Source: Bullera alba (Eukaryota > Basidiomycota > Tremellomycetes > Tremellales > Bulleraceae). Taken from it: a stretch of 64,000 nucleotides of DNA. How positions within the stretch are numbered: the first letter of the stretch is position 1; each line of letters starts with the position of its first letter. Location of the stretch: positions 434,001-498,000 of the forward strand of contig BCIX01000007.1 in assembly GCA_001600095.1 (NCBI GenBank), written 5' to 3'. Made by a program: the position numbers and the translations under genes. The notes under the pieces were generated by a model. That model had not been told where the DNA came from. It was given only the letters and a program-made list of their open reading frames with translations, and ran no database searches. This document shows positions 22,950-35,018 of the stretch, piece by piece.

Positions 22950-25588
22950 AACCTGTTAACGGTCGGTGTAGTGCGAGTGAAGGAGTTGTAGAGTGTGAGT
23001 GATTTTCACTCTATTCCTCTGACCACCAAGGAGTAGTCGTCCTGAGGCCCACTGCCAAGTGACCAGCACTTGTTCGACTGCGGGTGAGATGTGGTGGGGT
23101 CGTGTAGGGCCGTGTTCTGACGGTTGAAATTCGATCACTGATGACTAATGGGCTTCTGAGCACGGACTGATGGACTTCAAACCTTTTCTAGCCGCGTTTC
23201 AAGCTGTTTCAAGTGTGTTGCAAAGGAATGTGATGGATAAGGAAGGGTGATGGGTCGAGAGTGAGTTGATGGTGAAGGGAGGATCGATGGGGAGGGGAGT
23301 CCGGAATGATGGGTCCTTGGTAACTCTCTGCTCCGACGTCCTCCGTGGGTGCTGCTATGCACACGTTCTCCTCGTCTCGACTGCTTGGTGGAATGCTGAT
23401 GATGGACTTGTTGATCACAACGATACTGACACGAGAACCGCTCAGCACTCATCGACGCGACCGGCGCGATAACTGCAATCTCATAGTGCACTCAGGGTCA
23501 CAGGTCAGTTCCCCATTTAAACCTTAACCAGGGATCGTTGAGTACGACTCCAAGCCTCTCCAAGCTCTAAGTCTCTCCAGGAATCGACTCCCCCGGACGA
23601 CGCCTTGCCCTCACGATCCCTTATTACGACCTTGTACGCTAATTGTACAATACGCTCTTCTACGACGACACGAGAAACTAGAGAGCGAGCTCGGACCACG
23701 CAATACGACACCCTCTCTCGTTCTCTCTCGCCAACTCATGCCCTCTGCAGGAAGTTCTCTGGCAGCCTCTGGCAGCCTCTGCCTCTGGCACTCTCTGGCT
23801 CTCCCATTAGTAATTAGTCTCCCGTTGTCGCCAGTCTACAACAGCTGATCTGCATAAGTATAATCATGCTGATCCGAATAGCGTGCCTGGCCGTGCCCTG
23901 CTGCAGCTGGCCAGAGAAGGCCAGAGAGCTGTCCGCCTGCCCTGGCAATATCCTGGGGCATGGCGTGCCCTGGCGTGCCGCAGCTACCGCGCACCTTCGC
24001 GCCTACCTCATAGCGCGCACTCAGGCAGACTCGGTAGTCGCACACGTACGTACTCTCGCAAACTCACGCAGCCCTTCGGAGCCCTTCGGCGCCCTTTACA
24101 GAACTCCCTCTGGGATCTCCTGCTGTGGAAATTCGGGCCTCCTCTTGGGCTCTCTTGAGTCTTGGGTCCACGAAAGTCCGCTACTGCCGAGAGCCTGAGC
24201 TGGCAGCTGCTGACACCAAGCTACTCGCCCTGAACTAGTAGCCCGACACTGCTTATGTAAGGCCGCCACGTTCGCTTGTGATCGTCACACTAGGCCAGCA
24301 GCTGGTTCGCGAAGTGCTCATGACGGGACTGGTTCAGAGATCGTTCACAGACCTCTGTTACTGTAGGTTGCACGTCTAGCTGTCTGGTATGCAATTCTTC
24401 ACCCTCACAATCTGAATCGTCCTTGCCGAATAGCATTCTACGCATGATCCCTGCCGCCAAGTCAACTTCGCCTCGATTTGCGGGATCTCGGTACTCGAAC
24501 AGCGCGGGAAACTCAAATGTGATGAGACAGATCTGCTCATTATTGGCGACATGTAACGACTACCCGCTCTGAATCACTTTGGAGCATGTTGGAACGAGGG
24601 CACACTCAGATCCACTTCATCCCGCTAGATCCGCACCTGGTCGAGATCGGAATGCGCGTGTTCAGTCAACAGCCGCAGAGGCAAGGACGAGGGCGACGCG
24701 CTGATCGTTATCGCCCAAGCATCAAAGGAGGGGTCAAAGGTGGGGGGAATGGGGTCATCACTGTTAGAGGGTGAGAGTGTGTGCTCTACAGACACCCACC
24801 TCATCACTCGTGCTCAGCGCTCAACGCTGCTCGATTCAATCTCCTCGCAGTGTAATCCAGTCCCACACGACACGAGGACGACGGGGTGATCAGTGCGTTG
24901 CGCTAGGGCCCAATCTCTTTCGAAGAATAAAACATTTCACACTGGACCAACAAGAGAGGTCAGTGTGACTGTGACTAGCGCGCTATCGTTCCAGGCCATA
25001 CCGCTATAAAGGACGTTCAAAGCTGTCCAAACGACCGTCCTCTCCGCCCACATATTACCTTCGCCTTTGGAAAGTCAATTCCTCCCAGGTATTGCTAGGT
25101 GGACGGCAAGCGAATAGAAGCTCAACACCACCGTCGCGACCCTTCCGTCGAGCGTCTGGATCACTGTGCTCCACTCTGATCGTAGAGTAAATTGCGGTAT
25201 TCGCACTACACCTTCTCTCTGTCCCGTGATCAACAAAGAGCTTCTCGCCGTCATCTCCAAATCTAAGAACAACCAAGGCAGGCTGGACCTCGAGCCTTCA
25301 AGCTTCACCATCAGCTGCGCACTCATCCACACTTTGGTACTGCCTTTGACTCAATTTGACTATAAACACAGACACGACGCGGATCAAACCCCACCTCAAC
25401 GACCGAGGATCGAATACTTAGGTGGTATTGTGTCATCTTGGCTATATCTTGAACGATCATCAACCCATCGCCACAGCTCACTACGATTATCAACCACTAC
25501 AAGAGCTGGATCTAGTTGCACTCAGTCTCTCTTCCCCTCGCGATCTACCTCGTCCACGCTCAGACCTTACACACCTGTCAGTTCAACC
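22950..25588. other. Long divergent intergenic region
   Basis: About 2.6 kb between divergently transcribed genes. Parts are low complexity, for example CTCTGGCAGC repeats near 23755-23800 and CTGGCCAG/CCCTGGC clusters at 23885-23980. The right-hand 400 bases are pyrimidine-rich and are probably the 5' UTR of the next gene; an open frame there (25166 onward, in frame with ATG 25589) has no protein-like character and starts without context. No RNA gene recognised. Confidence 0.4.
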
Positions 25589-27069
25589 ATGTCAATCGAT
25601 CACTCTACCACTTCGACTGTCGCTTCAGATAGGGTACACGCTCGAGCAACATCTGTCCCACTTCCAACGATGCATTCGCAGAAGAACAATTCCGGAGTCG
25701 CATTTCAAGACGACTACATCGTTGTCGAGCAGCCAGGTACAACGAGCGCAACAAGAGACTCGTGAGCTCAATCTCTCCGGCAGTCCGTCGAGGTATACTG
25801 ATCTTCTCATTACCTAGACCCATGCCGGCGCTCGCTAGACGAAGAGAGTCTCTGGACCCAAGTCCAATTCCTCGAAAACGACTGTCGATCTCACCTGCCA
25901 TCACGGCGTTCCTCCCTTCCCCTTCAAAGTTCAGCTTCACCCGCAAGAAGTCTAGCACTGGGAGTGCCCAACAATCTCCCCTTGCCAGTCCCCTCGACAA
26001 GGTCAGGAACCCACCTATCCCTCAGGTAGCGCCCCCGACGAGAGACGAGCTCAAGAGCAAGTCGGACGATCCAGACTCGATGCCCACGTCCTCTGCGGCC
26101 AGTACGGTCGGTACGAGCGTGGATGCCTACGCTGTACCCGACCCAGCGCCAGTGGTCATCAATGACGCCAGAAAGAGGATACCAGCTGTCGCAATGGAGC
26201 CAAAGAGTCAGATTGTGTATCCCCCTTCGCCCAAGTCGATCAGCGTGGAGGGACTAGAAGTCAACGATGGAGCTGGAGAGGTGGACATCATGGAGCCAGC
26301 TGAGGATCCCACTCTCTACCCTCCCATCTCGCCAAAAACAAATCCGACCTTGCCTTCGCCAAAGGGTGTAACGAGTGGAAGACCTATACTACATGTGAAC
26401 GCCGATCTGCAGCAGGAGCAGTCTCAACAGATCCCAAGCCCCAGAACGGTCTCTCATCCTCGTCAGTCTGAGCCGTCCATCGGCCGTCAAACGTCTTCGC
26501 CCACTGTTGCCCATCAAGGCGTCTGGCTATGCTCGCCTCCGCCGAAATCACCCGTCGAGCTACCCGCCCTTCCAGACTCTCCCGCCATATCTAGGCCCAT
26601 GGGAGAGGATGGTATCGAGATGGTCAGATCTCTGTCCGACTTTGGCATCCAGGCGCCACCATACCAACACCCTTCGTCGCGATACCCACCTGTGACTACG
26701 AAGAAGAAACGGCCATTCGTCACTCGATCCATGTCTACCGGCAGGCTCGCCCACGAATTCGACTCGGAGGGCCGTATCATCTGCCTCAGCGTGCACTCCG
26801 ACAGAGTGCTCCAAGTGCGAAACAAGCCGAGGTCGTCGATCCCAACGCCATCTTCCCCAGTCATTGGGGAGGAGGAAGTGCCAAGGTCCTTCAAACGACC
26901 GGACAAGCTGGTCAGAGCACAGTCGACTACTCCTATGACGGTGGAGGCGATGGCTAGGGGCAAATTGAGGAGGTCGACCACCAACGATTGGCTCGAGAAG
27001 GGTTATGAGAAGATTGCCGACAATTTCTCGAAAGCCCAGAGGAGCAAAGTCGGCGGCGTATACAACTGA
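25589..27069 (+). CDS. Ser/Pro-rich disordered protein, unknown function
   Basis: Exons 25589-25761 and 25818-27069 (GTGAGC...CCTAG intron of 56 nt); 474 aa. The protein is dominated by Ser, Pro and Thr with many SP/TP dipeptides (SPKSISVEG, PPISPKTNPTLPSPK), consistent with phosphorylation by proline-directed kinases. A more conserved-looking block lies toward the C-terminus: RPFVTRSMSTGRLAHEFDSEG, then DWLEKGYEKIADNFSKAQRSK. No domain recognised. ATG 25589 chosen as the first Met after the pyrimidine-rich leader. An alternative splice through a GTACAA donor would also keep frame, but the GTGAGC donor is stronger. Confidence 0.7.
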
Positions 27070-27525
27070 TGGAAAATCTTCAATGTCAATGAGAGTTGGT
27101 GCAGGGACATGTGAATGCGAGGCTACACTAGGAGGAGGAGGATTTGATGACCATGTGACGATTGTGGAGAACTTGAACGATTCCGGCTGTCTCTGGAGTG
27201 TTTTCGGTGTCCAGTGTGTATAAGTAGGTGTGTTAGATATCTGCCAACGAGAATATCAATGATATGAATGCCATGTCCACGTTCTACATGTACCGCAATC
27301 TCGTCGTCAGAAGATAGGTGCAAGCTAAGCTGCAGGTCAGACGGAACGCGTTACGTAAAATCGACGATCACTGCACCTGCATGAGGTATGAGACGCGAAC
27401 CGTGATCAGGACGCTCTCAGAAGCCCTCAGACCAAGCCTCAGACAACTGTACTATATCCTCTTAGCATACCTTCCCTCGTCCCGCTGATACGCCCAGGCT
27501 TCAGACGTAGGCGGTCACGCCAAAC
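27070..27525. other. Tandem intergenic spacer
   Basis: About 450 bp between the disordered protein and TRS130, both on the plus strand. Holds the 3' UTR of the former and the promoter of the latter. No ORF supported. Confidence 0.45.
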
Positions 27526-30500
27526 ATGCCAGGAGGTCAAAAGGCCATTGCGGTCACCTACACCCTTCACCCGACCCCACCTCCTGGACACAATCCCGCT
27601 CGATCACCTTTGACCCGAGCGCTCGAGGGGATCCGGTCACAGTTCCCCTTGACAAACCTGCACTGGAAGCCGACCTCGAGGACGTCTTTGCGGACTATAC
27701 AGAGTGCCGATGTCGATCTGGTGGATCTAGGCGAGCTTGGAACGGTGGGCAAGGAGATCAACGGGAGTGTGCTGGAATGGCCCTTGGTCAACCTGTCTTT
27801 GGTCTCGTGTGATGTGAGTGGGGTCTCATTGCATGGGGTGACTTCCTCATGAGGCTGGAGGGAAGCCGATGCAGAGATCTCAGCGCCCGCGGGGCAGTAT
27901 CAGCTGCCCTGGAATGTTTCGTTGCCGACTTCAGCTGACTTCCTCCAGTCCGACGAGGTGTACAAGAACCAGACCCGTTCCTTCATCCGGGATTGGCTCT
28001 CCCTATTAGCCGCAAGACGGAATACAACGCAGACCCCGCTCATCGTCCTGGTCAACACAGCCGCTAATGCTGGTGCGACTGGCAAAACGGTCTTTGGAAG
28101 GGACAAAGGTGTCATTGCGAAGCTGCGCACCGACTTCAACACCCAGAAGCGAGATCGGTCAGTGTTCCGTATCGGCATCAGTACACTTGTGCTGATATCG
28201 TTGCTAGTTGTGTGCAAATCAATCTTCCTCAAGAAGGCCGTGATGATCCTGCGACATGGGTCGAAGTCATCAACAAATTGAAAGAGAGTATAGTCACCTC
28301 TTTTGACACTGCCATAGTGGAACGGGAGGAGGACGTCAAGCGAGGAGAGGCTCAGCGGGTCACCGTAGGATGGAACTTTTGCACTTGGTTCTTGCTCAAG
28401 GTAAGTCCAAGGCCTCCTAGCAGTATCGAGAAACTGACTGTCCGGCAGGAATCCCTTGCACAATCGTTCGAAGGCGTTGGTCTGAATGAAGACGCACTTG
28501 TCACATATGAAGAACTGGAAGCGACCTTCTTTCAGGTGTTGAAGGAGCAGAACCTGTCTTGGTTTGGCAAACTTGGTGCGACGGGCCAAGCGGACGACTC
28601 GATTCCTATCCTCGATACGACGGCCAAACCTTATAAGGAGCTATTGCAAACGAGCAGCATCAGCATATTCGACTTCCGGATCTACGTATTTGCCAGACAG
28701 GCCAGTCTCTTGGGGAAATTGGGCCGGATCACCGAGATTGCAAAGCGAGGGCAGTGGTTCGTGGCGAGCTTGACTCGACGTCTTAGAGAGAGCGAGGTGC
28801 GTCAATGTCTGACCAAGCGGAATCCGAGCCATTTATGCTGATCGCCAACGCAGGGAGACCTGGCTGAGCACTTTATCGAGTCTTGGACGTATACCGCCTG
28901 TATGGACATAGTGCAGAAATGCGACGAATGGTCGAGGATAGACCGGCCGAATGGCGATTACTCGGGACTGGTGGCCTATGAGAGCGCCCGGTCGGAGCTG
29001 CTGGACATTGCGAGGATCCAGGTATGTGTTTAGCTTCAAACCTTTCTTTCCTAGAGGTGGGTGAAAGCTGATTGTACACCCAGGTCGAACGGATAGGAGT
29101 TGCCGTCGGGCATTTACCAAACGAATACCCCTTCTCTCCGCCATCGAAACTAACAACACCAAACGAAGATGTGCTGTTTGAGTCCTCAGACAACGGACTA
29201 TCCGAGTCCGGGGACGTGGAACCCTCGACTCTCCGGCCCTCGCTGTCGAATCAACAGCTCCTGAATGCGATCGAGCATGTCGACAACTTCCGAGCTCTGT
29301 ACTTCACCCTCACCAAACGAACCATTAGCGCTTACGAGGCGTGTGGGAAGGGCAACTCTGTCGTCCGCCTCAAGGCCGATATCGCCGCTCTGGCCATGTG
29401 AGTCGTTGGACTGTGAGATAGTGCGAGTAAAACTAACACATTGCAGTCAAGAATCAGATTGGAACTCTGCGTATGATTTGTGTCGCAACTTGGCGAGGGA
29501 CTGTGCCGAGATGTTCATCTGGGATCCTGTTGCGGAATTCGCCTTGAGTGGGGCTTTGAAAGCGCACAACCACCTGGCAGCGGAGCAGGGCGAGGATTAT
29601 CTCAATCTCGCTCTGGCTTACTTACGGGTCCAAGCATTACATTCGGGCTCGAAGGGTGAAGAGGGAAGTCCTGAGGGCGAGTCTTTGACGAGGGATGTCC
29701 TTGATACGCTGAGGAGTGGGTCGACAGCTCAACTGGGTGAGTCAGCTAGAAATGTTACCTGTCTCTGAGCTGACATCTGAGGCCAGTGGACGACCATAAG
29801 GCATTTGCAATACAGCTGAAGCAGGACCACGCGTCGTGGAGCCAAGACGGCGAGGAAATGGTGACCAGCGTGGAAGTGCAGCATCTTCTGCCAGTAGTGA
29901 GTGCGGTCTTCTTGAAGTACTTATCGGTGCTGAGTGTGATCTACAGGCCACGACGGCGGACGCCATCTCGCTCCGCTTTGTCGACAGTGCGGGCCAAGAA
30001 ATCCAATTCGTCGCAGGAACGACGGAGCTGCTTCCTGGCTCCAACACCCTCCAGATATCCTGCTCGGTGAGTACACTTGTCCATTAGAAGCCAAACAGGT
30101 TCTGTGCTGATCCCCCTCGACCATAGACATCCACTCATGGCATCTTCTTCCTTAAAGAGTCTTCGGTCAAACTAGGCCAGATCGAGTTCGCCTATCCTAT
30201 AGTAGGAGTCGCGGGTCCCAAGCTCCGCATCCTCAAGGCCAAACTCGGAGTCAAGATGGTCTTGAGAATGCCATACAACAGTACGTTTCACGCTACACAG
30301 TTGTGCACGTCTTACTGACCCTCAATCTATAGTTGCTTTGGACAAGCAGTCTAGTGTGGTTCTCGTCCTACAGGCCTCACAATCGGAGATGCGCAATGTC
30401 AGACTCGGCATAACTGCCATCGCGGATGATATCCACTTCGAGACACAAGATGCCAGTAGTGCAGACTCCGGTGAGCTCCCCTCGTGCCAGCTATGCACAT

Positions 30501-32162
30501 AAGCTGACTTTGATCCTCAGCATTGGAAGCTGACGAGCAAGGAGTGTATATCAACAAATTGGACAAAGGGGCCAGAGTCGAGATCAACATTCCCTATAAT
30601 GGTGTCCCGCAGTCTGAGCTGACTAGGGTGAGTGGGCATGTTTCTAGTCCGTATTCGTCGCTCAGTATGATGCTATCTAGGCCAGACTCCACTTGACCTA
30701 CGAATCGGATCAAGGGGCGATTCGCAGCGTAGTTGATGTCCAGTCGGTCTCCATGGGTCTGCCATTGACAGTCAACGTGCAAGACTTCTTCAGGCCGCAG
30801 AGGTCAGTGGGATCAAGGGCTTCGAGGATCCTGGTGGCTGACGAGACGACGTAGCCTGATATCCCATTTCACCATCGCTTCCGATGGAAGAGAGCATCTC
30901 CGGATCGGCAGTGTCAAGTTGGAGTCAGCGGATGATGTAGCTTATGAAGCTCAAGGAGCCAATAGGACCAGAGACGAGAAGACGGTGAGTCTTGGATTGT
31001 TCAGCGGCTGCGGTAGTTACTGAAGAAGGAACTCAGGTGGTCTCTCCAACACAGCCTTTGTCGTGTTTGTTCAAGATCAAGCGGAAAGAATTCCCCAGCT
31101 CCGATATGAGCTCTGTGCTTCGTCTTGCGATTAGGTATCGCAATGTTGAGGATGGTGAGTCGGCAACCAGGATTACTATTTTGCGGACGAACTGAGACAA
31201 TTATTGCAGAGGTGTCGAGTGCGCTGCAGAGCGCCGTGGACTCGATAGACGAGTCTGATACGTCCCTCACCAAGATTGATCGACTGGCACAGCGCATTCT
31301 ACAAGATCGCTCGGCGTGGCTACAGTCGTACATCCTCACGCGGTCGCTGAGCGATGTGTTGAAGAAGGTGGTGACGGGACAAGCGGGGTATGATCAGCAA
31401 ACAGCCGCAAGGCTCATAGAAGTGAGTTGCAGTCTCATAATAAGAATAGGGTCTGACGAGAGTTAGGCTGTGTCGACTCAGGGTGGGACTGTGACGGCAC
31501 CTTGGCGGACATTGGAGATCCCAGTTGAAGTCCCTCAGAAACGGGTCAGTACTGCGAAAGTGTCGACAAGTGTGAGATTGACAGGTGGCCTCTTGCAGCT
31601 CCTATCGACTATTCGGTTCGATCGGGATAACCCCGAAGGATCGATCTACGAAGGCAGAGCGATTGCATTCAACGTGACTTTCAGCACGTCCTTCACCTGG
31701 CTTGACAGAGCGGGTCAGGCGGAAGGGATACAGGAGGGTGCTGGAATCAAGGTCGTTTTCGACGTGACTTGCAGTAACGACGACTGGGTGGTTCTCGGCA
31801 TGAAAAAGGGCCACTACGTCGCGAGCGTGAGTGCTACAGCTGCAAGTCACATCGGGGATAAGCTGACACGGGTGTAGCCTTCGGAGGGGGTATCGCACCA
31901 GATTGTCCTGATACCCGTTCGACCGGGGAAGCTGTTCCTCCCAGGGGTCCAAGTCCAGCTATTGGATCCACCGGTGGTTTCGACCCGTCGACCAAGTGGG
32001 ATGAGTGGGTACAGCCAGACTTATGAGAGCGAGGATGACTCGCCCGTGGTGTGTGAGACTTATGTCGAGAATGCGGCGGAGGTGGTCGAGGTGCTGCCCG
32101 CGAAAACTAGTAGGACGGTGTTGGTGCCGGTTGCTCAGCCTAGAGATTCGTGGGGTACGTAG
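27526..32162 (+). CDS. TRS130: TRAPPII complex subunit Trs130 / TRAPPC10
   Basis: Eighteen exons: 27526-27813, 27949-28157, 28208-28400, 28449-28796, 28854-29021, 29084-29397, 29447-29736, 29787-29896, 29947-30066, 30127-30280, 30333-30470, 30521-30627, 30681-30802, 30855-30984, 31037-31154, 31210-31421, 31467-31826, 31878-32162; 1221 aa, all phases consistent. Recognised from the N-terminal YKNQTRSFIRDWL...TPLIVLVN segment, the VGWNFCTWFLLKESLAQSFE helix region, and the C-terminal beta-rich part typical of Trs130/TRAPPC10. It is a TRAPPII-specific subunit of the Rab11/Ypt31 exchange factor at the late Golgi. Two introns (28158 and 30803) use GTCAGT donors. The gene converges on a small hypothetical gene 103 bp away, and its last exon has a decayed duplicate at 33369-33616. 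Confidence 0.9.
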
Positions 32163-32265
32163 CGCACATTCACCCTGCTGGCTACCGATATCTACTCCAT
32201 ATTCCCTCACATAACGATGTATCACGTATGAAGTCTACTCAACCACTGAGCCGCCCTGATAGCTC

Positions 32266-32964
32266 TCACTTCTGGAACCCGCTAGAGGTCTGGGACATGG
32301 TGGACCTCTCTGCGCTCTCCATCGGCCTCAGATCGTATCCGACGCCCAGACCCAGTGGACAGGTACTGGTGGCATGGAGTTCGACAGGTTGAATTTGGAA
32401 AGTGAGCTCAGGCGAGTATTGTTCGGTGTCAGTACACCCAACGTTCCCCTTGCCAACATCCACCAACAAGCCTCCTCCTGCTACCACGCTCACACTGGTA
32501 GATTGCTGCTCCTCAGCTGGCAACTTCCAGCCTAGGTCGGGTCCCCAGTAGTAATATGTAGGCGCAGATGCAACTTGTGCGGTCTGGGCAGACTGGGTAG
32601 TCGGGATGGCTGGGTTGACAGTACCTTGTCCAGTTTTGCGAACTTGACTCATGTGAGAGTGCTGGGCGGCGCGAGACGCTTGAGACGAATCGCCAGGTCT
32701 ATGGCGGGATACGCTTGATGCGGGACCAACTCCGATAAGGAGGTCGTCCACAAACTCTCTGACAGACGCTCGAGACGCGGTATCCTGTCTTGGGTCCGAG
32801 ACGCATCCGACCCCAGTCATACGATTGTATCCAAAATCAAATTTCGCGTGAGACGACCCGGTAAGGTCGTTGGGTCTTGGGTATGAGGTCTCCGAAGTGG
32901 GTCCCCAGCCCATCAAACGATCATCGCCGAAGCAGAGATCACTGTCAGTGGTGCCGTTTGTCAT
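32266..32964 (-). CDS. Hypothetical protein, single exon
   Basis: Uninterrupted 232-codon frame starting at ATG 32964. Composition is Gly/Ser/Thr/Gln-rich with two similar N-terminal phrases, DDRLMGWGPTSETSYPRPND and DDLLIGVGPASSVSRHRPGD, suggesting an internal repeat of roughly 60 residues. A similar GYNRMTGVGCVSDPRQD phrase lies between them. No family recognised. It lies between TRS130 and the decayed TRS130 exon copy, so it may have arrived or arisen with that rearrangement. It could be a chance ORF, but the three-fold repeat supports a real protein. Confidence 0.5.
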   Translation of the reverse strand: MTNGTTDSDLCFGDDRLMGWGPTSETSYPRPNDLTGSSHAKFDFGYNRMTGVGCVSDPRQDTASRASVREFVDDLLIGVGPASSVSRHRPGDSSQASRAAQHSHMSQVRKTGQGTVNPAIPTTQSAQTAQVASAPTYYYWGPDLGWKLPAEEQQSTSVSVVAGGGLLVDVGKGNVGCTDTEQYSPELTFQIQPVELHATSTCPLGLGVGYDLRPMESAERSTMSQTSSGFQK

Positions 32965-33368
32965 GATGAGTCACTGCAGGCTTCAATTGATGGAGTGGCG
33001 TGTAATGTGTGTACCTTGTAGAGAATAGTGTGTCCCGAGCTGAGAACGTCAGGTGTGAGAGTACAGCAAGAAAGTGGACGAGGACAAGACGGGATTCGGG
33101 AAGGCCCTTTTCACCATTTCACTTACCGACTAGAATGAGGCAGCAAAATTCAACCGATGGCCAGGTGAAGGCCTGTTGGAAGCCTCATTTGGAGAAAGGA
33201 TATCGATTTTCTGACCATAGGCGTATTAGATCGAGGGCTTCGCGAGATGCAGGCTGGTGGGGACGGACTGCGAAGTGGGCATTCGACAGCGTAAATTGAA
33301 GAAGGCCAGGCGAAACGGCATGGAGTAGCGACGTGGAATCTGAGGCACGTTCAGCTTACGCCTTACGG
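32965..33368. other. Intergenic spacer
   Basis: Promoter side of the hypothetical gene on the left. Nothing else recognised before the decayed TRS130 fragment. Confidence 0.4.
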
Positions 33369-33616
33369 CGTAGAGAAGGGGTTGCGCCCCAAATTGTTCT
33401 TATACCCGTTCGATTGGGAAAACTCCTCCTCTCAAGAGTCCAGGTCCAGGTGTTGGATCCAGTGGTGTCTACTGGTACCGACCCGTCGGCCTGGTGGGAT
33501 GAGCGGGTACAGCTAGACATACAGCGAGAGCGTTGATGATTCGCCAGTGATTTGCGAGACGAAAGTCGAGGATGCGGGCTGCGTTGGAGGTCGTTGAGGT
33601 GCTGCCCGCGAAGCAG
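33369..33616 (+). pseudogene. Decayed duplicate of TRS130 last exon
   Basis: Aligns by eye over its whole length with TRS130 exon 18 (31875-32105). Shared blocks include ATACCCGTTCGA, the run around CCAGGT-CCAG-T-TTGGATCCA, CGACCCGTCG followed by GTGGGATGAG-GGGTACAG, and GTCGTTGAGGTGCTGCCCGCGAA. The copy carries many substitutions and small insertions that break the frame, and it lacks the upstream 17 exons. The acceptor-like GCGTAG at its left edge corresponds to the GTGTAG acceptor of exon 18, so the duplication began near the intron boundary. Confidence 0.8.
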
Positions 33617-34596
33617 GTGAGGAGTCAGCCAAGCTGATGGCTTAATGGTCTGCTGATGCCTTGAGGAGGAATGAGTGGTGCCACCGGAATGAGTGGTGCC
33701 ACCGAGTTCCTCCATGACCAATCTATCGTCCAGTACTAGTGTCAGGGTGTCAAACGGACAGGTTCGGCATCGAATCGACTCTAGAGTGTGGCCGCTTTGT
33801 CGGAGCACGAATGTCAGTACTCAGTGTCGCCCGAGGCTCACTCCCGAAGGTCTGCTGTACATCGTGAGTCAAGACCCCAGGCTGGAGGCGATCAGCTGGT
33901 CACCTTCTGTGCGGTTACTTCAAGCCTGTAGGCTACCCCTTGAAGGAGTTCTCGAGGGCACATGCTGACCTATGTAAGAGACGTCGTCGCAGACTCGCAG
34001 CGTCGTCGACTCTTCGTCGAAACGATTCGGGCGAGGCTCGGAGATGATCGATGAGCGGATGATGTCACCAGACGTGAACCGAGGCGCCCCGCGCCGAGGC
34101 TACTTTGTAACAGGGCGCTGTTGTTAAAATTTGCTTCCGCTCGGCAATTAGAGATATTTCTAATGACCAAGCGGAATGTCTAATATGAGCAGAATGAAAC
34201 AGCTGCTAATCAGCTCTAAGCAGCGGCAGACCCTGGACCCAACTGCCCATTAGACTTGCCATTAGACCCTATTAGACTTGATGTCTGAAGCTCTGAAGTG
34301 CCTGCCAATGAATTCTGTATAACTTACACGAGTTGATGGTCAGCAACACCAAGCCGTCTCTAGGAGTTGCAAGGCTGCCGAGTCTGCAGTGGGATCCTGT
34401 CTTCAATGATACTATCAACCTGTCTGCTTCCCTTAACCAACTAGTTACCGAGAAAAGAGTCCACGCACTCTACCTCTGGGGGAGCCTTAAACCACCGAGC
34501 ACTTCGCGCAAACCTTGACCCGGGACATTCTGCCATTCTTCTCCTCCCTGTCGTCTCCACCGCCAAGCTCCTTCAATCCTTTGCGCCCGCTTCCAA
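33617..34596. other. Intergenic region right of the decayed exon
   Basis: About 1 kb without a supported gene. Contains a 16-bp tandem duplication (GAATGAGTGGTGCCAC twice, about 33668-33701) and several ATTAGAC repeats near 34250-34282. The right end is the promoter of the small membrane protein. Confidence 0.45.
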
Positions 34597-34866
34597 ATGT
34601 CCACCTCAGCCAGCCAATCCAGTTCGTCAACTGTGATAGACCCGAAGAAGATCATAGGCGCGGCCATCACCCTCATCCTGCTGGGACACGCCATCGGACA
34701 AAGTGAGGATCGGACATATGTCAAACTCGGCGCAGGGGTCAAGTTCGTGGCCTCGGGGATCTTGTTGGTGCCGGCGATTTTGGTCCAGTTCTTCAATTAC
34801 CGCTGGGACTGGAAGAAGGGCATGAGAAGTGGCGGAGGGAGGCAGACTCAACGGATGTCGAAATGA
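34597..34866 (+). CDS. Small two-helix membrane protein
   Basis: 89 aa, single frame from ATG 34597. Ser-rich N-terminus, then two hydrophobic segments: about residues 19-34 (IIGAAITLILLGHAIG) and 49-67 (VKFVASGILLVPAILVQFF), and a basic tail (KKGMRSGGGRQTQRMSK). The short polar loop between the helices could instead be a 33-nt in-frame intron (GTGAGG...CGCAG at 34702-34734); retaining it gives a complete protein. Family not recognised; length and layout fit small ER or mitochondrial membrane proteins. Confidence 0.6.
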   Translation: MSTSASQSSSSTVIDPKKIIGAAITLILLGHAIGQSEDRTYVKLGAGVKFVASGILLVPAILVQFFNYRWDWKKGMRSGGGRQTQRMSK

Positions 34867-35018
34867 GCTCTGGATGCAGCTTCGGATGAGATGCTGCCCC
34901 TCGCGAGCCCACGCGCAGGTATCCTCAAGTAGGTCTGCAGAGGTCTGCTCTGGAATAGTGAATACAGCTGTGGTCCACACGACTACATAGACCTTCGGTC
35001 TAGCCGGCACCAGCTGCA

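Noticed and set aside
23500..24300. tRNA or small RNA in the repetitive intergenic stretch
   Set aside because: Looked for A/B-box-like sequences and cloverleaf stems by eye here and elsewhere; none convincing. A tRNAscan-SE run would settle it.
25166..25588. N-terminal extension of the Ser/Pro-rich protein to 25166
   Set aside because: Open in frame but pyrimidine-rich, leader-like sequence with no protein character; ATG 25589 is the better start.
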